Positions 1 through 6,917 are shown, counted from the stretch's first letter. The stretch is 7,689 nt of DNA from Candidatus Minthenecus merdequi (GCA_018064385.1 JAGHVI010000137.1:1-7689); one strand, 5' to 3'. Notes: a model not told the origin generated them from the sequence alone. A program made the numbers and translations.

Positions 1-370
1 GATTATACACCTGCACATCGTAATCGTCTGTTGCAATCATAAAGTATTTGGCATTAGCACTGTATGCTATTGCCGTAGGCATTGATTCCAACTTGAATGT
101 GTACAAATCTTTTCCGTCCGTGTATGAATACAGTTTTACACCGCGCCCATTCTTTTTGGCATAAAGGACAGCAAACGAAAGTGAATTAGGTGATACCTTC
201 AGACTGAATATCTTGCCTGGATGGCAAAATTCAGACGATCGAATGTTATAGACAGAATTGCCATTGTAGTAGCAAATGGTAAAATTGGCATTATCCCAGC
301 CTTGTGGCGTGTTGGCCAAAGAATTGACTCTATCTTCCGCCATTAGTGAACTCGTAAGCAGAAGTGTCAT
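1..370 (-). CDS. Exported beta-propeller (WD40-like) protein, 5' part only
   Basis: This frame reads leftward off the window edge, so only the N-terminal 123 residues (from the ATG at 370) are visible. The N-terminus is hydrophobic (LLLMTLLLTSSLMA, then ED), as expected of a signal peptide cut after Ala, so the product is probably periplasmic or envelope-bound. Further on, segments such as HPGKIFSLKVSPNSLSFAVLY and MPTAIAYSANAKYFMIATDD alternate short beta strands with turns and repeat the 'xxSPNxxxFAV' blade pattern of WD40-like propellers. I infer a propeller fold; no function can be given. The start is uncertain. The first in-frame ATG leaves only about ten residues of signal peptide. The frame is open up to a stop at 421-419, and a full signal peptide would need a non-ATG start such as ATT at 397. 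The only recognisable upstream promoter is at 743-712, which implies a leader of more than 300 nt. Confidence 0.72.
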   Translation of the reverse strand, partial: MTLLLTSSLMAEDRVNSLANTPQGWDNANFTICYYNGNSVYNIRSSEFCHPGKIFSLKVSPNSLSFAVLYAKKNGRGVKLYSYTDGKDLYTFKLESMPTAIAYSANAKYFMIATDDYDVQVYN

Positions 371-434
371 CAGAAGTAAATAACATGGTTTCGTAATTAT
401 GTATTGTTTTGATTTGTATTATTCTTTATGGGAC

Positions 435-517
435 AAAAAAAACGCAGTCCACCATTGTCATTCTCTCTGTTGAGGCTCTGGTAAACCCATGTACCAAGAA
501 TGACAATGTAGCCTGCG
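435..517 (-). terminator. Intrinsic-terminator-like hairpin at the end of the intergenic RNA
   Basis: On the minus strand a perfect 12-bp stem is formed by CATTGTCATTCT (508-497) and AGAATGACAATG (464-453) around a 32-nt loop. The loop itself can form TGGTA/TACCA. Below a small internal loop, CGCAG (517-513) pairs with CTGCG (447-443), followed directly by eight U (442-435). The lower arm 517-513 is also part of the long-range closing helix (523-512), so the two structures compete. That arrangement would allow regulated termination ahead of the downstream propeller gene. Confidence 0.6.
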
Positions 518-706
518 CCAATACGTATTACTGCATTCAGAAAAACACAAGTAATTACATACGCCACAAGCATCCATTAACAATCTTGTTTCAAGGTACA
601 TGTAAAATTTACCAGATTCCAACAGACCGAAACAAGCGTCAATAAACGCTTAATAATATGTCTGCTTCCCTACCCCAAATGAGACATCCCATCAGCGCAG
701 GTTTGC
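435..706 (-). ncRNA. Candidate structured RNA: small RNA or attenuator leader
   Basis: A minus-strand stretch of about 270 nt runs from just after a consensus promoter (-7 box 719-712) to a run of eight U (442-435). It has no credible reading frame but many complementary arms. A 12-bp long-range helix joins 701-690 with 512-523 (CCTGCGCTGATG with TATTGGCGCAGG; three or four G-U pairs). Inside it, 687-682 pairs with 663-658 around a purine-rich loop containing GGGGTAGGGAAG. Next, 651-646 pairs with 639-634 as a six-base hairpin. An alternative 8-bp pairing joins 636-629 with 592-585. After the closing helix comes a terminator-like hairpin. I saw no signature of tmRNA, RNase P RNA, SRP RNA, or the cobalamin or TPP riboswitches. 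6S RNA cannot be excluded, but a single long rod is not apparent. It may be a leader of the propeller gene, because no promoter lies between the U-run and that gene. Confidence 0.5.
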
Positions 707-711
707 GACTG

Positions 712-743
712 CAAAGGTAAGAAATATTTTTGACATAGACAAA
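712..743 (-). promoter_or_regulatory. Bacteroidota-type promoter for the intergenic RNA
   Basis: Read on the minus strand, TTTG (743-740) is followed after exactly 20 bp by TACCTTTG (719-712). This matches the Bacteroidota -33/-7 consensus TTTG / TAnnTTTG. The expected transcription start is about 708-704. The -7 core TACCTTTGCA is identical to that of the rplU promoter in this window. The surrounding DNA (720-770) is strongly AT-rich, as usual upstream of such promoters. Confidence 0.75.
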
Positions 744-1041
744 TAATTTAGAATTATTTTGAGAATTATCTAAGATGCAATCTCAACTCATAAAAGCAAG
801 TTAAAACTCCTTACCTATGCGCAACCTATTCCCTACGGACAGTGAATATGATTATCAATCACTTACAACCAGACAAACTGCTATGTGTATATCTACACAT
901 CCAACCGTATGCCAATATCCTCAATCTCTGGCAGATTAAGCATGATAATCGAATTTATAGAACCTCACCTTACTAATATCAGAAACAAAAACCAGGCTTA
1001 CCACATTTTTTTTGCGTTGTGGAAAAAATTTCATAAATCTG
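744..1041. other. Intergenic region without a recognisable gene
   Basis: This stretch lies between the divergent promoters at 712-743 (-) and 1042-1073 (+). The longest ATG frame I find starts at 817 and gives about 40 residues with no signal peptide, motif or ribosome site, so I do not call it. The region contains one short inverted repeat (883-900) and AT-rich tracts next to both promoters. I see no tRNA, insertion sequence end or CRISPR repeat. Confidence 0.6.
883..900. repeat. Short inverted repeat ATGTGTA-TATC-TACACAT
   Basis: Two perfect 7-base arms (883-889 and 894-900) flank a 4-base spacer in the gene-free interval between two divergent promoters. The dyad could be a regulator-binding operator, but it is about 140 bp from either promoter and there is no T-run to make it a terminator. 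The symmetry is plain; a function is only a guess, and chance is possible in AT-rich DNA. Confidence 0.3.
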
Positions 1042-1073
1042 TTTGGTAAAACCAAAACTTTTGTGTATATTTG
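1042..1073 (+). promoter_or_regulatory. Bacteroidota-type promoter directly against the start codon at 1078
   Basis: TTTG (1042-1045), a 20-bp spacer and TATATTTG (1066-1073) match the Bacteroidota -33/-7 consensus. Transcription would be expected to begin about 4-7 nt after the -7 box, near 1077-1080. That coincides with the ATG of the following gene. It is the only consensus promoter I find upstream of the envelope genes 1078-6744. Confidence 0.7.
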
Positions 1074-1077
1074 CAAA

Positions 1078-1884
1078 ATGAAATTGAATTGTTTTCTCAC
1101 GCCTTTAATTGCGTTATTATCTTATTTGTCAGTTTGTTGCAATACAAACGCTCAAAATTACGATTCTATTGTTACTGACTTTGAACGTCGTGCAGAGGCA
1201 TTACGAATCAGTTTCCAAGAAGAACGCAAACGTGCTGCGTCAGATTTGATGTTCATCGGAGAACTCGGCTATGAACACCACGAACGTTATGGAAATATGG
1301 TTCATTCCAATATGTTTCTTAATTGGGATGCCACTGAGTGGTTCTCTATGCTGGCAGGACTGAGAGTTACAACAAATAACCTATACAATATCACGATAAG
1401 AGGCGATTTCAAACTGCCATTGAAAGATTGCCGCTTTATCGGTTTGAGAAACCAATACCTCTACGGTTTGTTCGCTGAAGACAATTTTATGGATATGAAT
1501 TTCAGTCTTGCAGCGTTTTACGAACAAGAGTATTTCTATATCGCTGCCGGCGCAATGACCCATTTCAATACCCCTGTATCCGTCAAGGAGGGCAAACGGA
1601 AGTATGATTGGTCTCTCAGCTGGATCTACGATTTGGGAGTATGGTGTCGCGTCCATAATGCTGATTGGAATATCGGCATACAGTTCACTGATATGCGCGA
1701 TTTCGAAATTTCACACTGCAATAACCCTAGTTTTATTATCAGGGGAAAACATCTCATAATGCCAAAAAACTCCCCTTTCGGACTTTTTATAACTTGGCAG
1801 GCTGGTTGCAGAACATTGATTGACAAAGCAAATATGAAATATGATGGGGCTTGGGGAACAGCAGGCGTGCGCTGTTATTTCTGA
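1078..1884 (+). CDS. Exported, probably outer-membrane beta-barrel protein of unknown function
   Basis: The product is 268 residues. The N-terminus MKLNCFLTPLIALLSYLSVCCNTNAQ is a clear Sec signal peptide with cleavage after NAQ or NTNA. A charged helical segment follows at about residues 30-53 (DFERRAEALRISFQEERKRAASD). The rest is a run of amphipathic strands rich in aromatic residues (for example MFLNWDATEWFSMLAGLRV, then YFYIAAGAMTHF, LSWIYDLGVWCRV and FGLFITWQAG). The chain ends WGTAGVRCYF, with the terminal Phe typical of OM barrels recognised by BamA. I do not recognise the family. The frame is open back to 1012, but the signal peptide fixes the start at 1078. A promoter abuts this ATG with no room for a leader or ribosome site. 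The 72-nt gap to the TPR gene shows no terminator or consensus promoter, so the two may be co-transcribed. Confidence 0.8.
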   Translation: MKLNCFLTPLIALLSYLSVCCNTNAQNYDSIVTDFERRAEALRISFQEERKRAASDLMFIGELGYEHHERYGNMVHSNMFLNWDATEWFSMLAGLRVTTNNLYNITIRGDFKLPLKDCRFIGLRNQYLYGLFAEDNFMDMNFSLAAFYEQEYFYIAAGAMTHFNTPVSVKEGKRKYDWSLSWIYDLGVWCRVHNADWNIGIQFTDMRDFEISHCNNPSFIIRGKHLIMPKNSPFGLFITWQAGCRTLIDKANMKYDGAWGTAGVRCYF

Positions 1885-1956
1885 CAGGTAATCTGCTCAG
1901 AACAAAATTCTCACCCACCATATAAATTTATTGAACTCACATAAAATCAACAATAT

Positions 1957-4900
1957 ATGAAAAGTACATTATTGACCACTGTCACATTGCTTGTGATGTT
2001 GTTCCTGACTACGTTTGACACCCGTGGGCAGCAAACTATGTCACACGACAGCTGGGATTATTGCTACACCAAAGGAGTCCAATTGGCTGAGGAGGGCTAT
2101 TTTGGTGTAAGTTGCAAATACCTGGAACGCTTCGTTGCCGAAAACAATGATGCCGTCCTCGAAAGTATCAAAACAATAGGTGCGCAAAAAGTGCGTATCT
2201 CCCCAGCAAGCGTTAACTCAAAGGTTGAAGACGCTTGCTATTGGCTCTGCTACTGCCATTTTATGATGAAATCCAAGGAAACCCTCTCTCGCATCGAAGC
2301 TCATCTGTGCCGATACCCCGAAAGCGAGAAAAAAGGTGAACTCAAGTATATGGAGGGACGCTGGTATTATGAAAAGAAAGAATGGGCTAAGGTCGTTCAA
2401 TCTCTTTCCCAAGTCGATAGCCGATGCCTGAATTATGAGAATGAGGAACTATGCGATTTCGCTTTGGCTTACAGTTATCTACAACTCAAGGAGTACAATA
2501 AGGCAAGCGCGGGTTTTCAAAAATCTATGAATCATAGCAGACATTATTATAATGAGTCGGGCTATTATTACGCTTATTCCGAATTTTGTCTTAAAAATTA
2601 TGACGTAGCTATTGAGGCTTTCCATCAGATTGACGATAATGCTAAGTTCAAGGAGTCTGCCGAGTTCCATATCCTCCAAATTTACGACGCACGCGGTCAA
2701 CGCCAAGCTTCTGTCGAAAAAGGTATGGAACTGTTGGAAAAATATCCTAAAAGCAGACACCGCAACGAGGCTTACCGAATCATAGGTGAAAATGCTTACC
2801 GCAACCAATCTTACCACGAGGCCGCTTCTGCTTTGTCTAATTATGTCCGCGAACAAAAGAAACCTCATCGCGAGGCTATTTATATGCAGGGTCTGGCTTA
2901 TTATAAAATCAAGGAGTACAAAAATGCTATCACCGCTTTGGGCAGACTGACTGCCGTCAATGACTCGTTTGCTTGCAATGCTTATCTCTATATTGGCTAT
3001 TGTTATCTGGAACTCAATATGCCTCAAAACGCAGGCATAGCTTTCCAAAAGGCTGTTCAGTCTGCTCAAGACCCCGCCACTAAAGAGGAAGCCGCCTACA
3101 ATTACACTTTGGCTACTTACGAACGCAAAGCTCCGTTCGGCGAGACCGTAAAAGCTTTCGAAGGTTTCGTCAACGAATACCCTAAGTCAAAATACAAGGA
3201 GTCTATCCTTGAACATATGGCTGAAGCTTATATGGCTGAAAATGACTACCGCGCAGCTATTGCCGCTATCGACAAAATGGACGTCAAAAGCGATAAACTC
3301 AATCAGGTTAAAGAAACTGCCCTCTTCAAACTGGGCGTTGATGCACTCGAACAACGAAATTACAACGAGGCTTACGACTGGTTCTCTCAGTCAATTGCTA
3401 TGAATACTGATAAGTCTAAATCCTCTCAGGCTTACCTTTGGCGTGCCGAATGTTCTTACAGAACAAATAATGTTGAGGCTACTCGAAATGACATAAAAAA
3501 ATACCTCTCTACCCCTCAGAAGAAATCAACAGATTGCCTGCTTAAAGCATATTACACACTGGCTTACACTTATTGGGAACAAAAAGAGTATCGTATGGCT
3601 CGCCCTTATTTCGCTAAATTCCAAGAAATCAGCGGTTCAGAAAAGAGCGAATTGAATAGCGATGTCATTTGCCGAATGGGTGACTGTTATTACAATAACC
3701 GCGATTTCGAAAATGCTCTGAACACCTATTGGAGCGTCCCTGTTAAGGATAAATATGCTGATTATGCTCAGTACCAAATTGCTCAAATTTATGGATTACA
3801 ACATAATTACACTGAGAAGATAGAAGCTTTGCAAAGACTCCTTTCTCGTCACCCTCAATCAGATTGGAACGATGAAGCTATGTACGAAATAGGAAGAACT
3901 TATGTCCTTCAAGAGAAAAACGAGGAGGCTATTCAAGCTTATCTGTCGTTGCAAAAACAACATCCAATGAGCAAATGGACACGCAAGGCTACCCTGGAAA
4001 TTGCTATGCTTAATGCTAACCTTAACAAAATTGACGAGGCTTTCGATGCTTACAAATTCGTGGTTGACAAGTACCCATCGTCCGAAGAAGCTCGTGTAGC
4101 TCTTGATGGTATGCAGTCGCTTAGCGTCGAGGCCAACCGCGTTGACGATTATCTGCAGTTCCGACAGTCTGTTGCCGGTATCACTGTCCAAACCGTGAAC
4201 AGCAACGAGGAGGACTCGTTACAATTCCTTGCTGCCGAAAAAATTTATATGAAGAACGACTGGAATGTCGCTGTCGGTGCTCTCAACAATTATATAACAA
4301 GATATTGCGATGAACTCTCGTTCAACTGCATTACTGCACAATTCTATCTGGCTGAGTCTTATTATAATATAGGTAACAAGCAACAGGCTATGCTCCGTTA
4401 TCACAAACTGACCACTATGGACGGTAATGAGTATATGGAACCTGCTTTGCTCCGTGCCGCCGAAATTGCCTACGACAAAGGTGAATATGCCTCGGCTAAT
4501 ACTTATTTCAACAAACTTTTGCTCGTGGCTACCACTGGCGAAAACCGCACAACCGCACGCCTGGGAATTCTTCGTTGCAGTTATTACACCAACCTCTACG
4601 AACAAACCATTACTGCAGCCAACAATATTTTGGAACTTAAAGGCAACAGTGCTGAACTTGTCCGCGAAGCTCGCTACAATAGAGCTAAATCATACATAGC
4701 TCTCCATCGTACTGACAGTGCTGTGATTGACCTGATTGAACTGAGCAAAGAGACTAACACAAAAGTTGGTGCAGAATCAAGCTACCTTTATGCTCAGTTT
4801 CTGTTTGACAATGGACAAATCAAACAGAGCGAGGCTGTGATTATGCAGCTGATTGAAGCCGGTACTTCTCATCAATACTGGATGGCGCGTTCTTTCTTGC

Positions 4901-5064
4901 TTCTCAGCGACATCTATAAAGCTCAGGACGATAAGGTGATGGCGCGTATGTACCTCGAAAGTCTTCAGGAAAACTACTCTGCCGATGATGACATCCACGA
5001 AATGATAAACACCAGAATGAGAGAACTTGAAGAAGTCTCTAATAATGACGAAATAACAGAATAA
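1957..5064 (+). CDS. Large exported tetratricopeptide-repeat (TPR) protein
   Basis: This is a 1035-residue protein with an N-terminal signal peptide (about residues 1-25, MKSTLLTTVTLLVMLFLTTF then DTRGQQ), so it acts in the periplasm or at the membrane. No lipobox Cys is seen. Nearly all the rest is helical TPR-type repeats. Many carry the BamD/YbgF-like signature in which a helix ends in YPxS and leads into an A-Y-x-I-G-x-x-Y helix: YPKS at 263 and 408, HPQS at 632, HPMS at 669 and YPSS at 706. Helix pairs such as AYLYIGYCYLELNMPQNAGIAF (342-363) and AMYEIGRTYVLQEKNEEAIQAY (641-662) are textbook TPR. The C-terminal 25 residues are acidic. TPR arrays bind protein partners and have no catalytic residues. 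The barrel gene begins 3 nt after the stop, so I infer that the two products are coupled and may work together at the OM. The partner and cargo are unknown. Confidence 0.9.
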   Translation: MKSTLLTTVTLLVMLFLTTFDTRGQQTMSHDSWDYCYTKGVQLAEEGYFGVSCKYLERFVAENNDAVLESIKTIGAQKVRISPASVNSKVEDACYWLCYCHFMMKSKETLSRIEAHLCRYPESEKKGELKYMEGRWYYEKKEWAKVVQSLSQVDSRCLNYENEELCDFALAYSYLQLKEYNKASAGFQKSMNHSRHYYNESGYYYAYSEFCLKNYDVAIEAFHQIDDNAKFKESAEFHILQIYDARGQRQASVEKGMELLEKYPKSRHRNEAYRIIGENAYRNQSYHEAASALSNYVREQKKPHREAIYMQGLAYYKIKEYKNAITALGRLTAVNDSFACNAYLYIGYCYLELNMPQNAGIAFQKAVQSAQDPATKEEAAYNYTLATYERKAPFGETVKAFEGFVNEYPKSKYKESILEHMAEAYMAENDYRAAIAAIDKMDVKSDKLNQVKETALFKLGVDALEQRNYNEAYDWFSQSIAMNTDKSKSSQAYLWRAECSYRTNNVEATRNDIKKYLSTPQKKSTDCLLKAYYTLAYTYWEQKEYRMARPYFAKFQEISGSEKSELNSDVICRMGDCYYNNRDFENALNTYWSVPVKDKYADYAQYQIAQIYGLQHNYTEKIEALQRLLSRHPQSDWNDEAMYEIGRTYVLQEKNEEAIQAYLSLQKQHPMSKWTRKATLEIAMLNANLNKIDEAFDAYKFVVDKYPSSEEARVALDGMQSLSVEANRVDDYLQFRQSVAGITVQTVNSNEEDSLQFLAAEKIYMKNDWNVAVGALNNYITRYCDELSFNCITAQFYLAESYYNIGNKQQAMLRYHKLTTMDGNEYMEPALLRAAEIAYDKGEYASANTYFNKLLLVATTGENRTTARLGILRCSYYTNLYEQTITAANNILELKGNSAELVREARYNRAKSYIALHRTDSAVIDLIELSKETNTKVGAESSYLYAQFLFDNGQIKQSEAVIMQLIEAGTSHQYWMARSFLLLSDIYKAQDDKVMARMYLESLQENYSADDDIHEMINTRMRELEEVSNNDEITE

Positions 5065-5067
5065 AAT

Positions 5068-6744
5068 ATGAAACGTACTTGGTTAATTATGGCGTTTTTA
5101 GCCTCTTTTGGAATGGTTTCTGCACAAGAGGAAGACACCACCACGGTGGAACGCCAAATCAATATTGAAAAGGAATATACTCCAGAAATCAAGAATGTCA
5201 AACGAAAGGATATTGAATATAAGATTGAGGAAACCTCTGTCAAACCTTCAAATCTGACCTACTCCAATTATGCTTTGCCTATCAATCCGCAAACTCCTTT
5301 TTCGCCACTTGCACCCGAAAAACAAAGCGTTGTCAAACTGAAGGCTGCAAAAACCGGTTATGCCGATCTGGGGCTTGGCTTCAATATGAATTGGCGCGCT
5401 GAAGGTTATTACAAAATTCTTAACACCGAAAGTAATTTCCTTGACGTCCATCTGAAACATTTTGGCATATATACAGGGAAAAATGACCCCAAAGCTTATA
5501 TCCGCACAGGCATAAATTTCGACTATAAACACACTATCTCTTCTGGTCATCAGATAGATGCAAATATTCTGTATCGCAACCAGTACTATAGTTATTATGG
5601 CAAGGACGATTTGAAATGGGATACGCTGAAAGCCTTGAATTATCAGAAATTCCAAAGCCGCCACACCCTGAATATGAGCGTGGGAGCTCATTCCACCAAG
5701 AGTATTAAAGATTGGGATTACAAAGCCGATTTAGGTTATCGTATGGATGACCTTCAGTACGAAGATATGACTGAGTTGTACATTTTTGGCGGAGTAACTG
5801 GTTACAAAACTTTCGGAAAGCACCAGATAGAACTCAAAGTTCGTTCCGAAGGATACATCTACAATAGCATCGGAAATATTCTTGATAATAGCAATAATGC
5901 CTTTGTTGAGGTTTCGCCATATTACAATCTGAATATGCCACTGCTTGATTTGCGTGTCGGTGCAAGAATGGTGATGGCTTGTGTCAGAGGTGGCGTCTTC
6001 AACGCTATGCCTGATGTGACTGCAACACTACACCCTCACAAGATGATACGTCTGACATTGGCTGCTGTAGGTGATTATCGTTGCAATTCTGTCGCTAATG
6101 TGATGGACATCAATCCCTATTTCATTTTTAATGATACCTTGAAAAACACTTACACTCCTGCCGATTTCCGCCTCGGACTTACCGTAACTCCTATACGCGA
6201 TCTCTCTTTGAATGCCAGAGTTCAGTATGCAATCATCAACAACGAAGTAAATTTCTCAAATAAAAGAGAAATCTATAAGCCCGAAGCTCCCGTTACTCGG
6301 TATTTCATAACTGATTTTGTTAATGTTAATCATCTTCAAATTGGTCTGAATGCAAGATATGTTTTTAAGGAAAGATATTCTTTTATAGCAGATTTTGCCT
6401 GGAATAAATGGTTTACTAAAGGTGACGGTGAAATTTTCTATAAACCGGAATGTGAATTGCATTTAGGTATGGAGTTTATGCCTATTGACAATCTTCGATT
6501 GGATGTTAACTATTATCTTGCCACAGGCCGCCGCTATTTCGATGCTAAGAATCTTAACATTGATGACTTGAATGATATTAACGACCTGAACATCGGTGCA
6601 TCTTATCTGATAAAGAAACTTGTAACCGTTTATGTTAGAGCAAATAATATCCTTGGCTCTATCGATAAAGTAAAATGGCAAAATTGGAATGGATACGACA
6701 ATATCGGGTTCAATATGACATTCGGTGCAAAAATTATTTTTTAA
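5068..6744 (+). CDS. Outer-membrane beta-barrel protein (TonB-dependent-receptor-like annotation family)
   Basis: The product is 558 residues with a signal peptide (MKRTWLIMAFLASFGMVSAQ, cut before EEDTTT). Residues 23-60 form a charged periplasmic segment (VERQINIEKEYTPEIKNVKRKD). It matches a pattern I associate with Bacteroidota OM proteins, V-x-V-x-(R/K)-E-Y-x-P-x-I. From about residue 85 on, alternating amphipathic strands dominate (YADLGLGFNMNW, AYIRTGINFDYKH, HTLNMSVGAHS, LRLDVNYYLATGRRY). The chain ends FNMTFGAKIIF with a C-terminal Phe, as OM barrels do. I see no TonB box or typical plug domain, so a classical TonB-dependent transporter is unlikely even though such proteins are often labelled that way. 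An Asp/Asn-rich loop lies at 495-508 (NLNIDDLNDINDLN). The start ATG is 3 nt after the TPR stop codon, which suggests translational coupling. Substrate and role are unknown. No terminator is apparent after the gene. Confidence 0.82.
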   Translation: MKRTWLIMAFLASFGMVSAQEEDTTTVERQINIEKEYTPEIKNVKRKDIEYKIEETSVKPSNLTYSNYALPINPQTPFSPLAPEKQSVVKLKAAKTGYADLGLGFNMNWRAEGYYKILNTESNFLDVHLKHFGIYTGKNDPKAYIRTGINFDYKHTISSGHQIDANILYRNQYYSYYGKDDLKWDTLKALNYQKFQSRHTLNMSVGAHSTKSIKDWDYKADLGYRMDDLQYEDMTELYIFGGVTGYKTFGKHQIELKVRSEGYIYNSIGNILDNSNNAFVEVSPYYNLNMPLLDLRVGARMVMACVRGGVFNAMPDVTATLHPHKMIRLTLAAVGDYRCNSVANVMDINPYFIFNDTLKNTYTPADFRLGLTVTPIRDLSLNARVQYAIINNEVNFSNKREIYKPEAPVTRYFITDFVNVNHLQIGLNARYVFKERYSFIADFAWNKWFTKGDGEIFYKPECELHLGMEFMPIDNLRLDVNYYLATGRRYFDAKNLNIDDLNDINDLNIGASYLIKKLVTVYVRANNILGSIDKVKWQNWNGYDNIGFNMTFGAKIIF

Positions 6745-6767
6745 AGTATAAAATTATTGGTAAAACG

Positions 6768-6799
6768 TTTGGTCAATCCAAAAAAAAGTCGTACCTTTG
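6768..6799 (+). promoter_or_regulatory. Bacteroidota-type promoter of the rplU-rpmA operon
   Basis: TTTG (6768-6771), a 20-bp spacer and TACCTTTG (6792-6799) fit the phylum consensus. Transcription should start near 6803-6806, giving rplU a leader of about 115 nt. It lies in the 173-nt gap after the barrel gene and makes the ribosomal operon independent of the envelope genes. Confidence 0.78.
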
Positions 6800-6802
6800 C
6801 AC

Positions 6803-6917
6803 GCTCTTTCGGGAGACATTCGCACAGAGGCATTTTTATTAAGAAGTTAAATCCTTCCATCTATGGTCGGAACACTCGCCTCCCCGTCTAATTAACATAT
6901 AAACAATTGTTTAAAGC
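6803..6917 (+). promoter_or_regulatory. Structured 5' leader of rplU, possible autoregulatory element
   Basis: The leader is long for this phylum and can fold. At its very start CTCT (6804-6807) pairs with GGAG (6812-6815) around a TTCG tetraloop. TTCC-ATC (6855-6861) pairs with GGT-c-GGAA (6865-6872). GAGGC (6827-6831) pairs with GCCTC (6878-6882) and encloses the second hairpin. An alternative joins GGGAG (6811-6815) with CTCCC (6880-6884), so two exclusive folds are possible. Ribosomal protein operons are often controlled by such leaders, bL21 leaders being known in Firmicutes. Binding by bL21 here is an inference. The last 30 nt before the ATG are AT-rich and unstructured, which suits Bacteroidota translation initiation. 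Confidence 0.4.

Noticed and set aside
409..645. A 78-codon open frame on the plus strand
   Set aside because: It starts at TTG, has no ribosome site or protein-like pattern, and lies antisense to the structured RNA whose promoter, hairpins and terminator explain the region better.
661..706. TPP riboswitch suggested by GTAGGGAAG on the minus strand
   Set aside because: The CTGAGA element and the rest of the thi-box order are missing, and the downstream gene is not a thiamine gene.
707..712. Pairing of GCAGTC at the promoter edge with GACTGC (449-444) as a 6S-like closing stem
   Set aside because: Most of the first arm lies upstream of the expected transcription start, so it would not be in the RNA unless the start is at about 712.
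817..939. A 40-codon ATG frame in the intergenic region
   Set aside because: It is short, and lacks a promoter, ribosome site, signal peptide or recognisable motif. Its composition is like that of the surrounding non-coding DNA.
1012..1077. Upstream extension of the 1078 gene by 22 codons from a TTG
   Set aside because: The extension overlaps the promoter and would bury a clear signal peptide that begins at the ATG at 1078.
2479..3069. A 196-codon minus-strand frame inside the TPR gene
   Set aside because: It is a shadow of the continuous TPR coding frame, whose repeat motifs run through it without interruption.
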